Below are positions 1 through 11,500 of a DNA stretch of 64,000 bases, one piece after another. The position numbers and the translations under genes are program-made. The notes beneath the pieces were generated by a model, which ran no database searches, was not told where the DNA came from, and was given only the letters and a program-made list of their open reading frames with translations. Position 1 is the stretch's first letter. The number at the start of each line of letters is the position of its first letter. Source of the stretch: Nipponacmea schrenckii (taxonomy: Eukaryota; Mollusca; Gastropoda; Lottiidae); contig CM060199.1 of the NCBI GenBank assembly GCA_030562195.1, positions 31,826,338 through 31,890,337 on the forward strand. The letters run 5' to 3'.

Positions 1-2408
1 TGCAAGTCCACCAAGACCTCCAAGCCCTCCAAGTATTCCAAGTCCCCCAAGTCCACCAAGTCCACCAAGTCCTCCAAGTATTCCAAGTCCTCCAAATATT
101 CCAAGTCCCCGAAGCCCTCCAAGTCCCCCAAGACCTCAAAGCCCTCCAAGTATTCCAAGTCCACCAAGTCCCCAAAGTCCCCCTAGTATTCCTCAAAGCC
201 CTCCAAGTATTCCAAGTCCCCCAAGCCCTCCAAGTCCACCAAGACCTCCAAGCCCTCCAAGTATTCCAAGTCCCCCAAGTCCACCAAGTCCTCCAAGACC
301 CCCAAGTATTCCAAGTCCACCAAGTCCTCCAAGCCCTCCAAGTATTCCAAGTCTCCCAAGTCCACCAAGTCCTCCAAGACCCCCAAGTATTCCAAGTTCA
401 CCAAGTCCCCCAAGTCCTCCAATTACTCCAAGTATTCCAAGTCCCCCAAGTCCTCCAATTACTCCAAGTATTCCAAGTCCCCCAAGTCCTCCAAATCCTC
501 CAAGTCCACAAAGTCCACCAAGTCCACCAAGTCCCCCAAGTCCCACAAGTATTCCAAGTCCACCAAGTCCCCCAAGTCCCCCAAGTATTCCAAGTCCACC
601 AAGTTCCCCAAGTCCACCAAGTCCACCAAGTCCCCCAAGTCCCCCAAGTCCCCCAAGTATTCCAAGTCCTGCAAGTATTCCAAGTCCCCCAAGACCTCCA
701 AGTCCCCCAAGACCTCCAAGCCCTCCAAGTATTCCAAGTCCCCCAAGTTCTCCAAATCCTCTAAGTCCACCATGTCCCCCAAGTCCTCCAAGTATTCCAA
801 GTCCCCCAAGTCCCCCAAGTCCTGCAAGTATTCCAAGTCCTCCAAATATTCCAAGTCCCCCAAGTCCTCCAAGTCCCCCAAGCCCTCCAAGTCCTCCAAG
901 TATTCCAAGTCCTCCAAGTATTCCAAGTCCCCCAAGCCCACCAAGTCCACCAAGTCCTCCAAGCCCTTCAAGTATTCCAAGTTCTCCAGGTCCTCCAAGT
1001 CCTCCAAGTCCCCCAAGTCCCCCAAGTCCTCCAAGTCCACCACGACCTCCAAGTCCCTCAAGACCTCCAAGTCCACCAAGACCTCCAAGCCCTCCAAGTA
1101 TTCCAAGTCCCCGGAGTCCTCCAAATCTTCCAAGTCCACCAAGTCCCCCAAGTCCCCAAAGTATTCAAAGTCCTCCAAGTATTCCAAGTCCCCCAAGCCC
1201 TCCAAGTCCACCAAGACCTCCAAGCCCTCCAAGCCCTCCAAGTATTCCAAGTCCCCCAAGTCCTCCAAGTCCTCCAAGTCCACCAAGCCCTCCAAGTCCA
1301 CCAAGACCTCCAAGCCCTCCAAGTATTCCAAGTCCTCCAAGTCCTCCAAGTCCACCAAGTCCTCCAAGTTGCCCAAGTATTCCAAGTCCACCAAGACCTC
1401 CAAGTCCACCAAGACCTCCAAGCCCTCCAAGTATTCCACGTCCCCCAAGACCAAATCCTCCAAGTCCACCAAGTCTACCAAGTCCCCCTAGTATTCCAAG
1501 TCCTCCAAGTATTCCAAGTCCTCCAAGTCCACCAAGTCCTCCAAATCCCCCAAGTATTCCAAGTCCACCAAGACCTCCAAGTCCACCAAGACCTCCAAAC
1601 CCTCCAAGTATTCCAAGTCCCCCAAGACCTCCAAGTCCACCAAGACCTCCAAGCCCTCCAAGCCCTCCAAGTATTCCAAGTCCCGCAAGTCCTCCAAGTC
1701 CTCCCAGTCCTCCAAGTCCCCCAAGTCTTCCAAATCCTCCAAGTCCACCAAGTCCCCCAAGTATTCACAGTCCTCCAAGTATTCCAAGTCCCCCAAGCCC
1801 TCCAAATCCTCTAAGTCCACTGAGTCCCCCAAGTCCCCCTAGTATTCCTCCAAGTATTCCAAGTCCCCCAAGTCCACCAAGTCCACCAAGTCCTCCAAGT
1901 ATTCCAAGTCCTCCAAATATTCCAAGTCCCCCAAGCCCTCCAAGTCCACCAATACCTCAAAGCCCTCCAAGTATTCCAAGTCCCCCAAGTCCTCCAAGTC
2001 CTCCAATTCCCCAAATTCCTCCAAGTATACCAAGTCCTCCAAATATTCCAAGCCCCCCAAAGGTCCTCCAAGCCCTCCAAGTCCAAAGACCTCCAAGCCC
2101 TCCAAGTATTCCAAGCCCCCCAAAGGTCCTCCAAGACCCCCAAGTATTCCAAGTCCACCAAGTCCTCCAAGTATTCCAAGTCCCCCAAGCCCCAAGCCCA
2201 AACCAAGTCCTCCAAGTCCACCAAGTATTCAAGTCCCCAAAGTCCTCCAAGTCCCCTAAGTATTCCAAATCCCCCAAGTCCTCCAAGTCCACCAAGTCCT
2301 CCAAGTCCCCCAAGTATTCCAAGTAAACTAAGACCTCCAAGTCCACCAAGTCCTCCAAGTATTCCAAGTCCTTCAAATATTCCAAGTCCCCGAAGCCCCT
2401 CCAAGTAA
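1..2408 (+). repeat. Ser-Pro-Pro/Ser-Ile-Pro coding repeat with a broken reading frame
   Basis: This is a 9-base tandem pattern (AGT CCN CCN with AGT ATT CCA variants), the same as in the giant gene downstream. The Ser-Pro-Pro phase is not continuous: codons start at positions equal to 2 modulo 3 where I checked up to about 2120, then shift near 2120-2140 and again near 2230. The last phase meets TAA at 2406-2408. It is probably the upstream part of the same giant gene with either sequence errors or true decay. Long minus-strand open frames here (Leu-Glu-Tyr-Leu or Gly-Leu-rich) are shadows. No unique sequence lies in this stretch. Confidence 0.7.
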
Positions 2409-5400
2409 ATACCTCAAAGCCTTCCAAGTATTCCAAGTCCCCCAAGTCCTCCAAGTCCTCCAATTCCCCAAAGTCCTCCAAGTATTCCAAGTCCTCCAAA
2501 TATTCCAAGTCCCCCAAGCCCTCCAAGTCCACCAAGACCTCCAAGCCCTCCAAGTATTCCAAGCCCTCCAAGTCCACGAAGTCCTCCAAGTCCTCCAAGT
2601 ATTCCAAGTCCACCAAGTCCACCAAGTCCCCCAAGCCCTCCAAGTCCACCAATACCTCAAAGCCCTCCAAGTATTCCAAGTCCCCCAAGTCCTCCAAGTC
2701 CTCCAATTCCCCAAATTCCTCCAAGTATACCAAGTCCTCCAAATATTCCAAGTCCCCCAGGTCCTCCAAGCCCTCCAAGTCCACCAAGACCTCCAAGCCC
2801 TCCAAGTATTCCAAGTCCCCCAGGTCCTCCAAGACCCCCAAGTATTCCAAGTCCACCAAGTCCTCCAAGTATTCCAAGTCCACCAAGTCCACCAAGTCCA
2901 CCAAGTCCGCCAAGTCCACCAAGTCCACCAAGTCCCCCAAGTCCTCCAATTCCTCCAAGTATTCCAAGTCCCCCAAGACCTCCAAGTCCACCAAGACCTC
3001 CAAGCCCCCCAAGTATTCCAAGTCCCCCAAGTATTCCAAGTCCACCAAGTCCTCCAAGTATTCCAAGCCCTCCAAGTCCACGAAGTCCTCCAAGTATTCA
3101 AAGTCCACCAAGTATTCCAAGTCCCCCAAGACCTCCAAGTCCACCAAGACCTCCAAGCCCCCCAAGTATTCCAAGTCCCCCAAGTATTCCAAGTCCACCA
3201 AGTCCCCCAAGTCCCCCAAGTCCTCCAAGTATTCCAAGCCCTCCAAGTCCACGAATTCCTCCAAGTCCTCCAAGTATTCCAAGTCCACCAAGTCCACCAA
3301 GTCCACCAAGTCCGCCAAGTCCACCAAGTCCTCCAAGACCCCCAAGTATTCCAAGTCCACCAAGTCCTCCAAGTATTCCAAGCCCTCCAAGTCCACGAAG
3401 TCCTCCAAGTATTCCAAGTCCACCAAGACCTCTAAGCCCTCCAAGTATTCCAAGTCCCCCAAGTCCTCCAAGTCCTCCAAGTATTCCAAGTCCTCTAAGT
3501 CCCCCAGGTCCTCCGAGTCCTCCAAGTATTCCAAGTCCCCCAAGACCTCCAAGCCCTCCAAGTCCTCCAAGTCCTCCAAGTCCTCCAAATATTCCAAGTC
3601 CCCCAAGTCCATCTAGTCCCCCAATTCCTCCAAGTCCTCCGAGTCCTCCAAGTATTCCAAGTCCCCCAAGACCTCCAAGCCCTCCAAGTCCTCCAAGTCC
3701 TCCAAGTCCTCCAAATATTCCAAGTCCCCCAAGTCCATCTAGTCCCCCAATTCCTCCAAGTCCTCCGAGTCCTCCAAGTATTCCAAGTCCTCCAAGTATT
3801 CCAAGCCCCCAAAGCCCCCCAAGTCCTCCAAGTATTCCAAGTCCACCAAATCCACCAAGTCCTCCAAGTATTCCAAGTCCTCCAAGTATTCCAAGTCCTC
3901 CAAGTCCTCCAAGTCCTCCAAGTCCACCAAGCCCTCCAAGTCCCCCAAGACCTCCAAGTCCTCTAAGTCCTCCAAGTCCTCCAAGTATGCTAAGTCCTCC
4001 AAGTCTTCCAAGTCCCCGAAGTCCTCCAAGTATTCCAAGCCCCCCAAGTCCTGCAAGTATTCCAAGGCCCCCGAGTCCTCCAAGTCCCCCGACCTCTCCA
4101 AGCATTCCAAGTCCTCCGAGTATTCCAAGTCCTCCAAGTCAACCGAGCCCCGCAAGCATTCCAAGTCCTCCAAGTATTCAAAGTCCTCCAAGCCCCCCAA
4201 GTCCTACAAGTATTCCAAGGCCCCCGAGTCCTCCAAGTCTCTCGACCCCTCCAAGCATTCCAAGTCCTCCAAGTATTCCAAGTCCTCCAAGTCCACCGAG
4301 CCCCCCAAGCATTCCAAGTCCTCCAATTATTCAAAGTCCTCCAAGTCCTCCAAGTATTCCAAGCCGCCCAAGCCCCCCAAGTCCTCCAAATATTCCAAGT
4401 CCCCCGAGTCCATCTAGTCCCCCAATTCCCCCAAGTCCTCCGAGTCCTCCAAGTATTCCAAGTCCTCTCAGTATTCCAAGCCACCAAAGCCCCCCAAGTC
4501 CTCCAAGTATTCCAAATCCCCCGAGCCCTCCAAGTATTCCAAGTCCACCAAATCCACCAAGTCCTCCAAGTATTCCAAGTCCTCCAAGTATTCCAAGTCC
4601 TCCAAGTCCTCCAAGTCCACCAAGTCCTCCAAGTCCGCCAAGTATTCCAGGTCCAACAAGTCCACCAAGTATTCCAAGTCCTCCAAGTATTCCACGTCCA
4701 CCAAGCCCTCCAAGTCCCCCAAGACCTCCAAGTCCTCCAAGTATTCCAAGTCCTCCAAGTCCTCCAAGTATTCCAAGTCCTCCAAATATTCCAAGCCCCC
4801 CGAGTCCTCCAAGCATTCCAAGGGCCACGAGTCCTCCAAGTCTCCAGACCCCTCCAAGCATTCCAAGTCCACCGAGCCCCGCAAGCATTCCCAGTCCTCC
4901 AAGTATTCAAAGTCCTCCAAGTCCCCCAAGTCCTCCAAGTATTCCAAGGCCCCCGAGTCCTCCAAGTCTCCCGACCCCTCCAAGCATTCCAAGTCCTCCG
5001 AGTATTCCAAGTCCTCAAAGTCCACCGAGCCCCGCAAGCATTCCAAGTCCTCCGAGTATTCCAAGTCCGCCAAGCCCTCCAAGTCCACCAAGTCTTCCAA
5101 GTCCGCCAAGTATTCCAGGTCCAACAAGTCCACCAAGTATTCCAAGTCCTCTGAGTCCACCGAGCCCTCCAAGCATTCCAAGTCCTCCAAGTATTCCAAG
5201 TCCGCCAAGCCCTCCAAGTCCACCAAGTCCTCCAAGTCCGCCAAGTATTCCAGGTCCAACAAGTCCACCAAGTATTCCAAGTCCTCCAAGTATTCCACGT
5301 CCTCCAAGTCCTCCAAGTATTCCAAGTCCCCCAAGCCCCTCAAGTCCACCAAATCCACCAAGTATTCCAAGTCCCCCAAATCCACCAAGTCCGCCAAATA

Positions 5401-5588
5401 TTCCAAGCCCTCCAAGCCCCCCAAGCCCCCCAAGTCCTTCAAGTCCACCGAGTATTCCAATCCCCTCAAGTCCCCCAAGTCCTCCAAGTATTCCAAGTCC
5501 TCCAAGTCTTCCAAGTCCCCCGAGTCCTCCAAGCATTCCAAGTCCTCCAAGTATTCCAAGTCCACCAAGTCCTCCAAGTCCTCCAAGT
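2409..5588 (+). repeat. Ser-Pro-Pro block 1
   Basis: Tandem 9-base codon triplets encode SPP, SIP, SPS and RPP variants in the frame of the giant ORF. The block is Pro about two thirds, Ser about one third, with Ile spaced regularly. It should form extended polyproline-type chains and could carry O-glycans or hydroxyproline, but that is inferred from composition only. It ends directly in the charged hinge [13 protein letters not shown] without an intron. Confidence 0.85.
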
Positions 5589-8500
5589 AAAGACAAAGAA
5601 TCAGAACAAAAAGGAAAAGAGGATAAAAAAGAAAGAAAAAAGAAAAGTAAAAAAAATGAGGAAAAAAAAAAAGAAAAGGAAGAGAAAAAAAAAGAAAATG
5701 AAAAAAAAAAAAAAGAACAGGAGAAAAAAAAGAGTGAAGCTGATAAAAAAGATAAGGAGAAAAAGATGAAAGAGAAAGAGGATAAAAAAAAGAAGGAAAA
5801 GGAGCAAGAGAGAAAAAAAGAAAAAAGAGAAGGAAAGAGAAAAGATAAAAAATCTGGTAAAAAAGGTGATAAAACTGGTAAAAAAGGTGACAAATCTGAT
5901 AAAAAAGGAGACAAAAGTGATAAAAAAGGAGATAAAGCTGGTAAAAAAGGAGACAAAGCTAATAAAAAAGCTGGAAAAGCTGGTAAGAAATCAGACAAAT
6001 CTGGTAAAAAAGGAGATAAAGCTGGTAAAAAAGGTAGTAAACCTGGTAAGACAGATGATAAAGCTAGTAAAAAAGGAGGCAAAGCTAGTAAAAAGGGAGC
6101 TAAAACTGGTAAAAAAGGTGGTAAAGCTGTTAAAAAAAGAGATAAAGCTGGTAACAAAGGTGGTAGAACTGGTAAAAAAGGAGATAAAGGTGGTATAAAA
6201 GGTGGTAAAGATGGTAAGAAAGGTGGTAAAGTTGGTAAGATAGAAGACAAAGCTGGTAAAGGACGCAACTCTGGTAAAAAAGGTGGTAAATCTGGTAAAA
6301 AAGGAGATAAAGCTGATAAAAAAGGTGGAAACGCTGGTAAAAAAGGCGGTAAAGCTGTTAAAAAAGGTGGAAAGGCTGGTAAAAAAGGAGGTAAAGCTGG
6401 TAAAAAAGGAGACAAAGATGGTAAAAAAGGTGGAAAAGCTGGTAAAAAAGGTGGTAAAGCTGGTAAAAAGGGAGCTAAAGCTGGTAAAAAAGGTGATAAA
6501 GCTGGTAAAAAAGGCGGTAAAGCTGGTAAGAAAGGTGGTAAAGTTACTAAGAAAGGTGACAAAGCTGGTAAGAAAGGAGAGCAATTTGGTAAAAAAAAAA
6601 GCAAAGCTGGTAAAAAAGTTGGTAAAGCTGGTAAAAAAGGCGGCAAAGAAGGTAAAGCTGGTAAAAAAGGAGGCAAAGCTGGAAAAAAAGGAAACAAAGC
6701 TGGTAAAAAGGGAGTTAAGGCTGGTAAAAAAGGCAGTAAAGCTGGTAAAAAAGGTGGAAAAGCTGGCCAAAAAGGCGGTAAAGCTCTTAAAAAAGGTGAA
6801 AAAGCTGGTAAAAAAGGCGGTAAAGCTGGTAAAAAAGTAGGAAAAGGTGGTAAAAAAGGAGGAAAAGCTGGTAAAAAAGGCGGTGAAGCTGGTAAAAAAG
6901 GTGGAAAAGCTGGTAAAAAAGGAGGCAAAGCTGGTAAAAAAGGTGAAAAAGCTGGTAAAAAAGGAGGCAAAACTGGTAAAAAAGGTGAAAAAGCTGGTAA
7001 AAAAGGAGGCAAAACTGGTATTAAAGGTGGAAAAGCTGGTAAAATAGGCGGTAAAGCTGGTAAGAAAGGCAGTAAGGCTAATAAAAAAGGTGGAAAAGCT
7101 GGCAAAAAAGGTGGAAAAGCTGGTAAAAAAGGCGGTAAAAATGGTAAAAAAGGCGAAAAAGCTGGTATAAAAGGAGGGAAAGCTGGTAAAAAAGGTGGAA
7201 AAGCTGGTAAAAAAGTCGGTAAAGCTGGTAAAAAAGGCGGTAAAGCTAGTAAAAAAGGTAGCAAAGATGGTAAAAAAAGTGGAAAAGCTGGTAAAAAAGT
7301 CGTCAAAGCTGGTAAAAAAGGTGGAAAAGCTGGTAAAAAAGGCGGTAAAGCTGGTAAAAAAGGCGGCAAAGCTGGTAAAAAAGGTGGAAAAGCTGGTAAA
7401 AAAGTCGGCAAAGCTGGTAAAAAAGGTGGAAAAGGTGGTAAAAAAGGTGGTAAAGCTGGTAAAAAAGGTGGAAAACCTGGAAAAAAAGGCGGTAAAGCTG
7501 GTAAAAAAGGTGGAAAAGCTGGTAAAAAAAGAGGCAAAGCTAGTATAAAAGGTCGAAAAGCTGGTAAAAAGGGCGGAAAAGCTGGTAAAAAAGGCGGTAA
7601 TTCTGGTAAAAAAGGAGACAAAGCGGGTAAAAAAGGAGGCAAATCTGGTAAAAAAGATGGAAAAGCTGGTAAAAAAGGAAACAAGGCTGGTAAAAAAGGT
7701 GGAAAAGCTGGTAAAAAAGGCGGTAAAGCTGGTATTAAAAGTGGAAAAGCTGGTAAAAAAGCTGGAAAAGCTGGCAAAAAAGGAGGCAAAGCTGGTAAAA
7801 AAGGCGGTAAAGATGGTAAAAAAGGTGGAAAAGCTGATAAAAAAGACAGTAAAGCTGGTAAAAAAGGTGGAAAAGCTGGTAAAAAAGGCGGTAAAGCTGG
7901 TAAAAAAGGAGGCAAAGCTGGTAAAAAAGGTGGAAAAGCTGTTAAAAAAGGCGGTAAAGCTGGTAAAAAAGGTGGAAAAGCTGGTAAAAAAGGCGGTAAA
8001 GCTGGTAAAAAAGGCGGTAAAGCTGGTAAAAAAGGAGGGCAAGCTGGTAAAATAGGCGGTAAAGCTGGTAAAAAAGGCGGTAAAGCTGGTAAAAAAGGAG
8101 GGAAAGCTGGTAAAAAAGGAGGGAAAGTTGCTAAAAAAGGTGAAAAAGCTGGTAAAAAAGGCGGTAAAGCAGGTAAAAAAGGCGGGAAAACTGGTAAAAA
8201 AGGTGGAGAAGCTGGTAAAAAAGGTGGTAAAGCTGGTAAAAAGGATGGTAAAGCTGATAAGAAAGGCGGCAAAGTGGGTAGAAAGGGAAGCAAAGCTAGT
8301 AAAAAAGGCGGCAAGGCTGGTAATAAAGGCGGTAAAGCAGGTAAAAAAGGCGGTAAAGCTAGAAAAAAGGGCGGCAAAGCTGGTATCAAAAGTGGAAAAG
8401 CTGGTAAAAAAGGTGGAAAAGCTGGTAAAAATGGTGGTAAAGCTGGTAAAAAAGTTGGGAAAGCTGGTAAAAAAGGTGGGAAAGCTGGTCTTAAAATTGG

Positions 8501-11500
8501 TAAAAAAGGCAGTAAAGCTGGTAAAAAAGGCGGTAAAGCTGGTAAAAAAGGAGATAAAGATGGTAAAAAAGGTGGAAAAGCTGGTAAAAAAAGAAGCAAA
8601 GCTGGTAAAAAAGGCGGTAAAGCTGGTAAAAAAGGCGGTAAAGCTGGTAAAAAAGGAGGGAAAGCCGGTAAAAAAGGTGGAAAAGCTGGTAAAAAAGGTG
8701 GAAAAGCTGGTGAAAAAGCTGGTAAAAAAGTTGGCAAGGCTGGTAAAAAAGGCGGTAAAGCTGGTAAAAAAGGAGGCAAAGCTGGTAAAAAAGGCGTTGA
8801 AACTGGTAAAAAAGGCGGTAAAGCTGGTAAAAAAGGAGGGAAAGTTGGTAAAAAAGGTGAAAAAGCTGGTAAAAAAGGCGGTAAAGCAGGTAAAAAAGGA
8901 GGTAAAACTGGTAAAAAAGGTGGAAAAGCTGGTAAAAAAGGTGGTAAAACTGGTAAAAAAGGTCAAAAAGCTGGTAAAAAGGGAAGCAAAGCTAGTAAAA
9001 AAGGCGGCAAGGCTGGTAAAAAAGGCAGTAAAGCAGGTAAAAAAGGCGTTAAAGCTAGTAAAAAGGGCGGCAAAGCTGGTATCAAAAGTGGAAAAGCTGG
9101 TAAAAAAGGTGGAAAAGCTGGTAAAAAAGGTGGAAAAGCTGGTAAAAAAGGCGGTAAAACTGGTAAAAAAGGAGGCAAAGCTGGTAAAAAAGGTGGAAAA
9201 GCTGGTAAAAAAGGTGGAAAAGCTGGTAAAAAGGGCGGTAAAACTGGTAAAAAAGGAGGCAAAGCTGGTAAAAAAGGCGTTAAAACTGGTAAAAAGGGCG
9301 GTAAAGCTGGTAAAAAAGGAGGGAAAGCTGGTAAAAAAGTCGGTAAAGCTGGTAAAAAAGGTGGAAAAGCTGGTAAAAAAGACGGTAAAGCTGGTAAAAA
9401 AGGCGGCAAAGCTCATAAAAAAGGTGTAAAAGCTGGTAAAAAAGGAGGGAAAGCTGGTAAAAAAGTCGGTAAAGCTGGTAAAAAAGGTGGAAAAGCTGGT
9501 AAAAAAGGTGGAAAAGCTGGTAAAAAAGGTGGTAAAGCTGGTAAAAAAGGTGGAAAACCTGGAAAAAAAGGCGGTAAAGCTGGTAAAAAAGGCGGTAAAG
9601 CTGGTAAAAAAGGCGGCAAAGCTGGTATAAAAGGTAGAAAAGCTGGTAAAAAAGGCGGCAAAGCTGGTATAAAAGGTGGAAAAGCTGTTAAAAAAGGCGG
9701 TAAAGCTGGTAAGAAAGGCGGTAAAGCTGGTAAAAAGGGCGGAAAAGCTGGTATTAAAAGTGGAAAAGCTGGCAAAAAAGGTGGAAAAGCTGGCAAAAAA
9801 GGTGGAAAAGCTGGTAAAAAAGGTGGAAAAGCCGGTAAAAAAGGCGGTAAAGCTGGTAAAAAAGGTGGAAAAGCTGGTAAAAAAGGCGGTAAAGCTGGTA
9901 AAAAAGGGGGCAAAGCTGGTACAAAAGGCGTTAAAACTGGTAAAAATGATGGTAAAGCTGGTAACAAAGGCGGAAAAGCTGGTAAAAAAGTCGGCAAAGC
10001 TGTTAAAAAAAGTGGAAAAATTGGTAAAAAAGGCGGTAAAGCTGGTAAAAAAGGTGGAAAAACTGGTAAAAAAGGTGGAAAACCTAATAAAAAAGGTGGT
10101 AAAGCTGGTAAAAAAGGTCAAAAAGCTGGTAAAAAGGGAAGCAAAGCTGGTAAAAAAGGCGGCAAGGCTGGTAAAAAAGGCGGTAAAGCAGTTAAAAAAG
10201 GCGGTAAAGCTAGTAAAAAGGGCGGCAAAGCTGGTATCAAAAGTAGAAAAGCTGGTAAAAAAGGTGGAAAAGCTGGTAAAAAAGGCGGTAAAACTGGTAA
10301 AAAAGGTGGCAAAGCTGGTAAAAAAGCAGGGAAAGCTGGCAAAAAAGGTGGAAAAGCTGGTAAAAAAGGCGGTAAAGCTGGTAAAAAAGGCGGTAAAGCT
10401 AGTAAAAAAGGTGGCAAAGCTGGTAAAAAAGGTGGAAAAGCTGGTAAAAAAGTCGGCAAAGCTGGTAAAAAAGGTGGAAAAGCTGGTAAAAAAGGCGGTA
10501 AAGCTGGTAAAAAAGGCGTCAAAGCTGGTAAAAAAGGTGGAAAAGCTGGTAAAAAAGGCGGTAAAAATGGTAAAAAAGGCGAAAAAGCTGGTATAAAAGG
10601 AGGGAAAGCTGGTAAAAAAGGTGGAAAAGCTGGTAAAAAAGTCGGTAAAGCTGGTAAAAAAGGCGGTAAAGCTAGTAAAAAAGGTAGCAAAGATGGTAAA
10701 AAAAGTGGAAAAGCTGGTAAAAAAGTCGTCAAAGCTGGTAAAAAAGGTGGAAAAGCTGGTAAAAAAGGCGGTAAAGCTGGTAAAAAAGGCGGCAAAGCTG
10801 GTAAAAAAGGTGGAAAAGCTGGTAAAAAAGTCGGCAAAGCTGGTAAAAAAGGTGGAAAAGGTGGTAAAAAAGGTGGTAAAGCTGGTAAAAAAGGTGGAAA
10901 ACCTGGAAAAAAAGGCGGTAAAGCTGGTAAAAAAGGCGGTAAAGCTGGTAAAAAAACCGGCAAAGCTGGTATAAAAGGTGGAAAAGCTGTTAAAAAAGGC
11001 GGCAAAGCTGGTATAAAAGGTGGAAAAGCTGTTAAAAAAGGCGGTAAAGCTGGTAAAAAAGGCGGTAAAGCTGGTAAAAAGGGCGGTAAAGCTGGTATTA
11101 AAAGTGGAAAAGCTGGCAAAAAAGGCGGAAAAGCTGTCAAAAAAGGTGGAAAAGCTGGTAAAAAAGGTGGAAAAGCCGGTAAAAAAGGCGGTAAAGCTGG
11201 TAAAAAAGGTGGAAAAGCTGGTATAAAAGGCGGCAAAGCTGGTAAAAAAGGCGTTAAAACTGGTAAAAAAGGTGTTAAAGCTGGTAACAAAGGCGGAAAA
11301 GCTGGTAAAAAAGTCGGCAAAGCTGTTAAAAAAAGTGGAAAAATTGGTAAAAAAGGCGGAAAAGCTGGTAAAAAAGGTGGAAAAGCTGGTAAAAAAGGTG
11401 GAAAAGCTGATAAAAAAGGTGGTAAAGCTGGTAAAAAAGGTCTAAAAGCTGGTAAAAAGGGAAACAAAGCTGGTAAAAAAGGCGGCAAGGCTGGTAAAAA

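Noticed and set aside
183..5586. Long minus-strand frames rich in LEYLEDL or GGLGILGGL that resemble leucine-rich repeats
   Set aside because: They are the reverse reading of the Ser-Pro-Pro repeat. They do not span the block junctions, and variation does not favour their third positions.
1..5588. Plant extensin-like gene, because of Ser-Pro-Pro repeats
   Set aside because: The neighbouring genes (PGRP-like, leishmanolysin with animal exon style, CR1/L2-like LINE tails) are animal.
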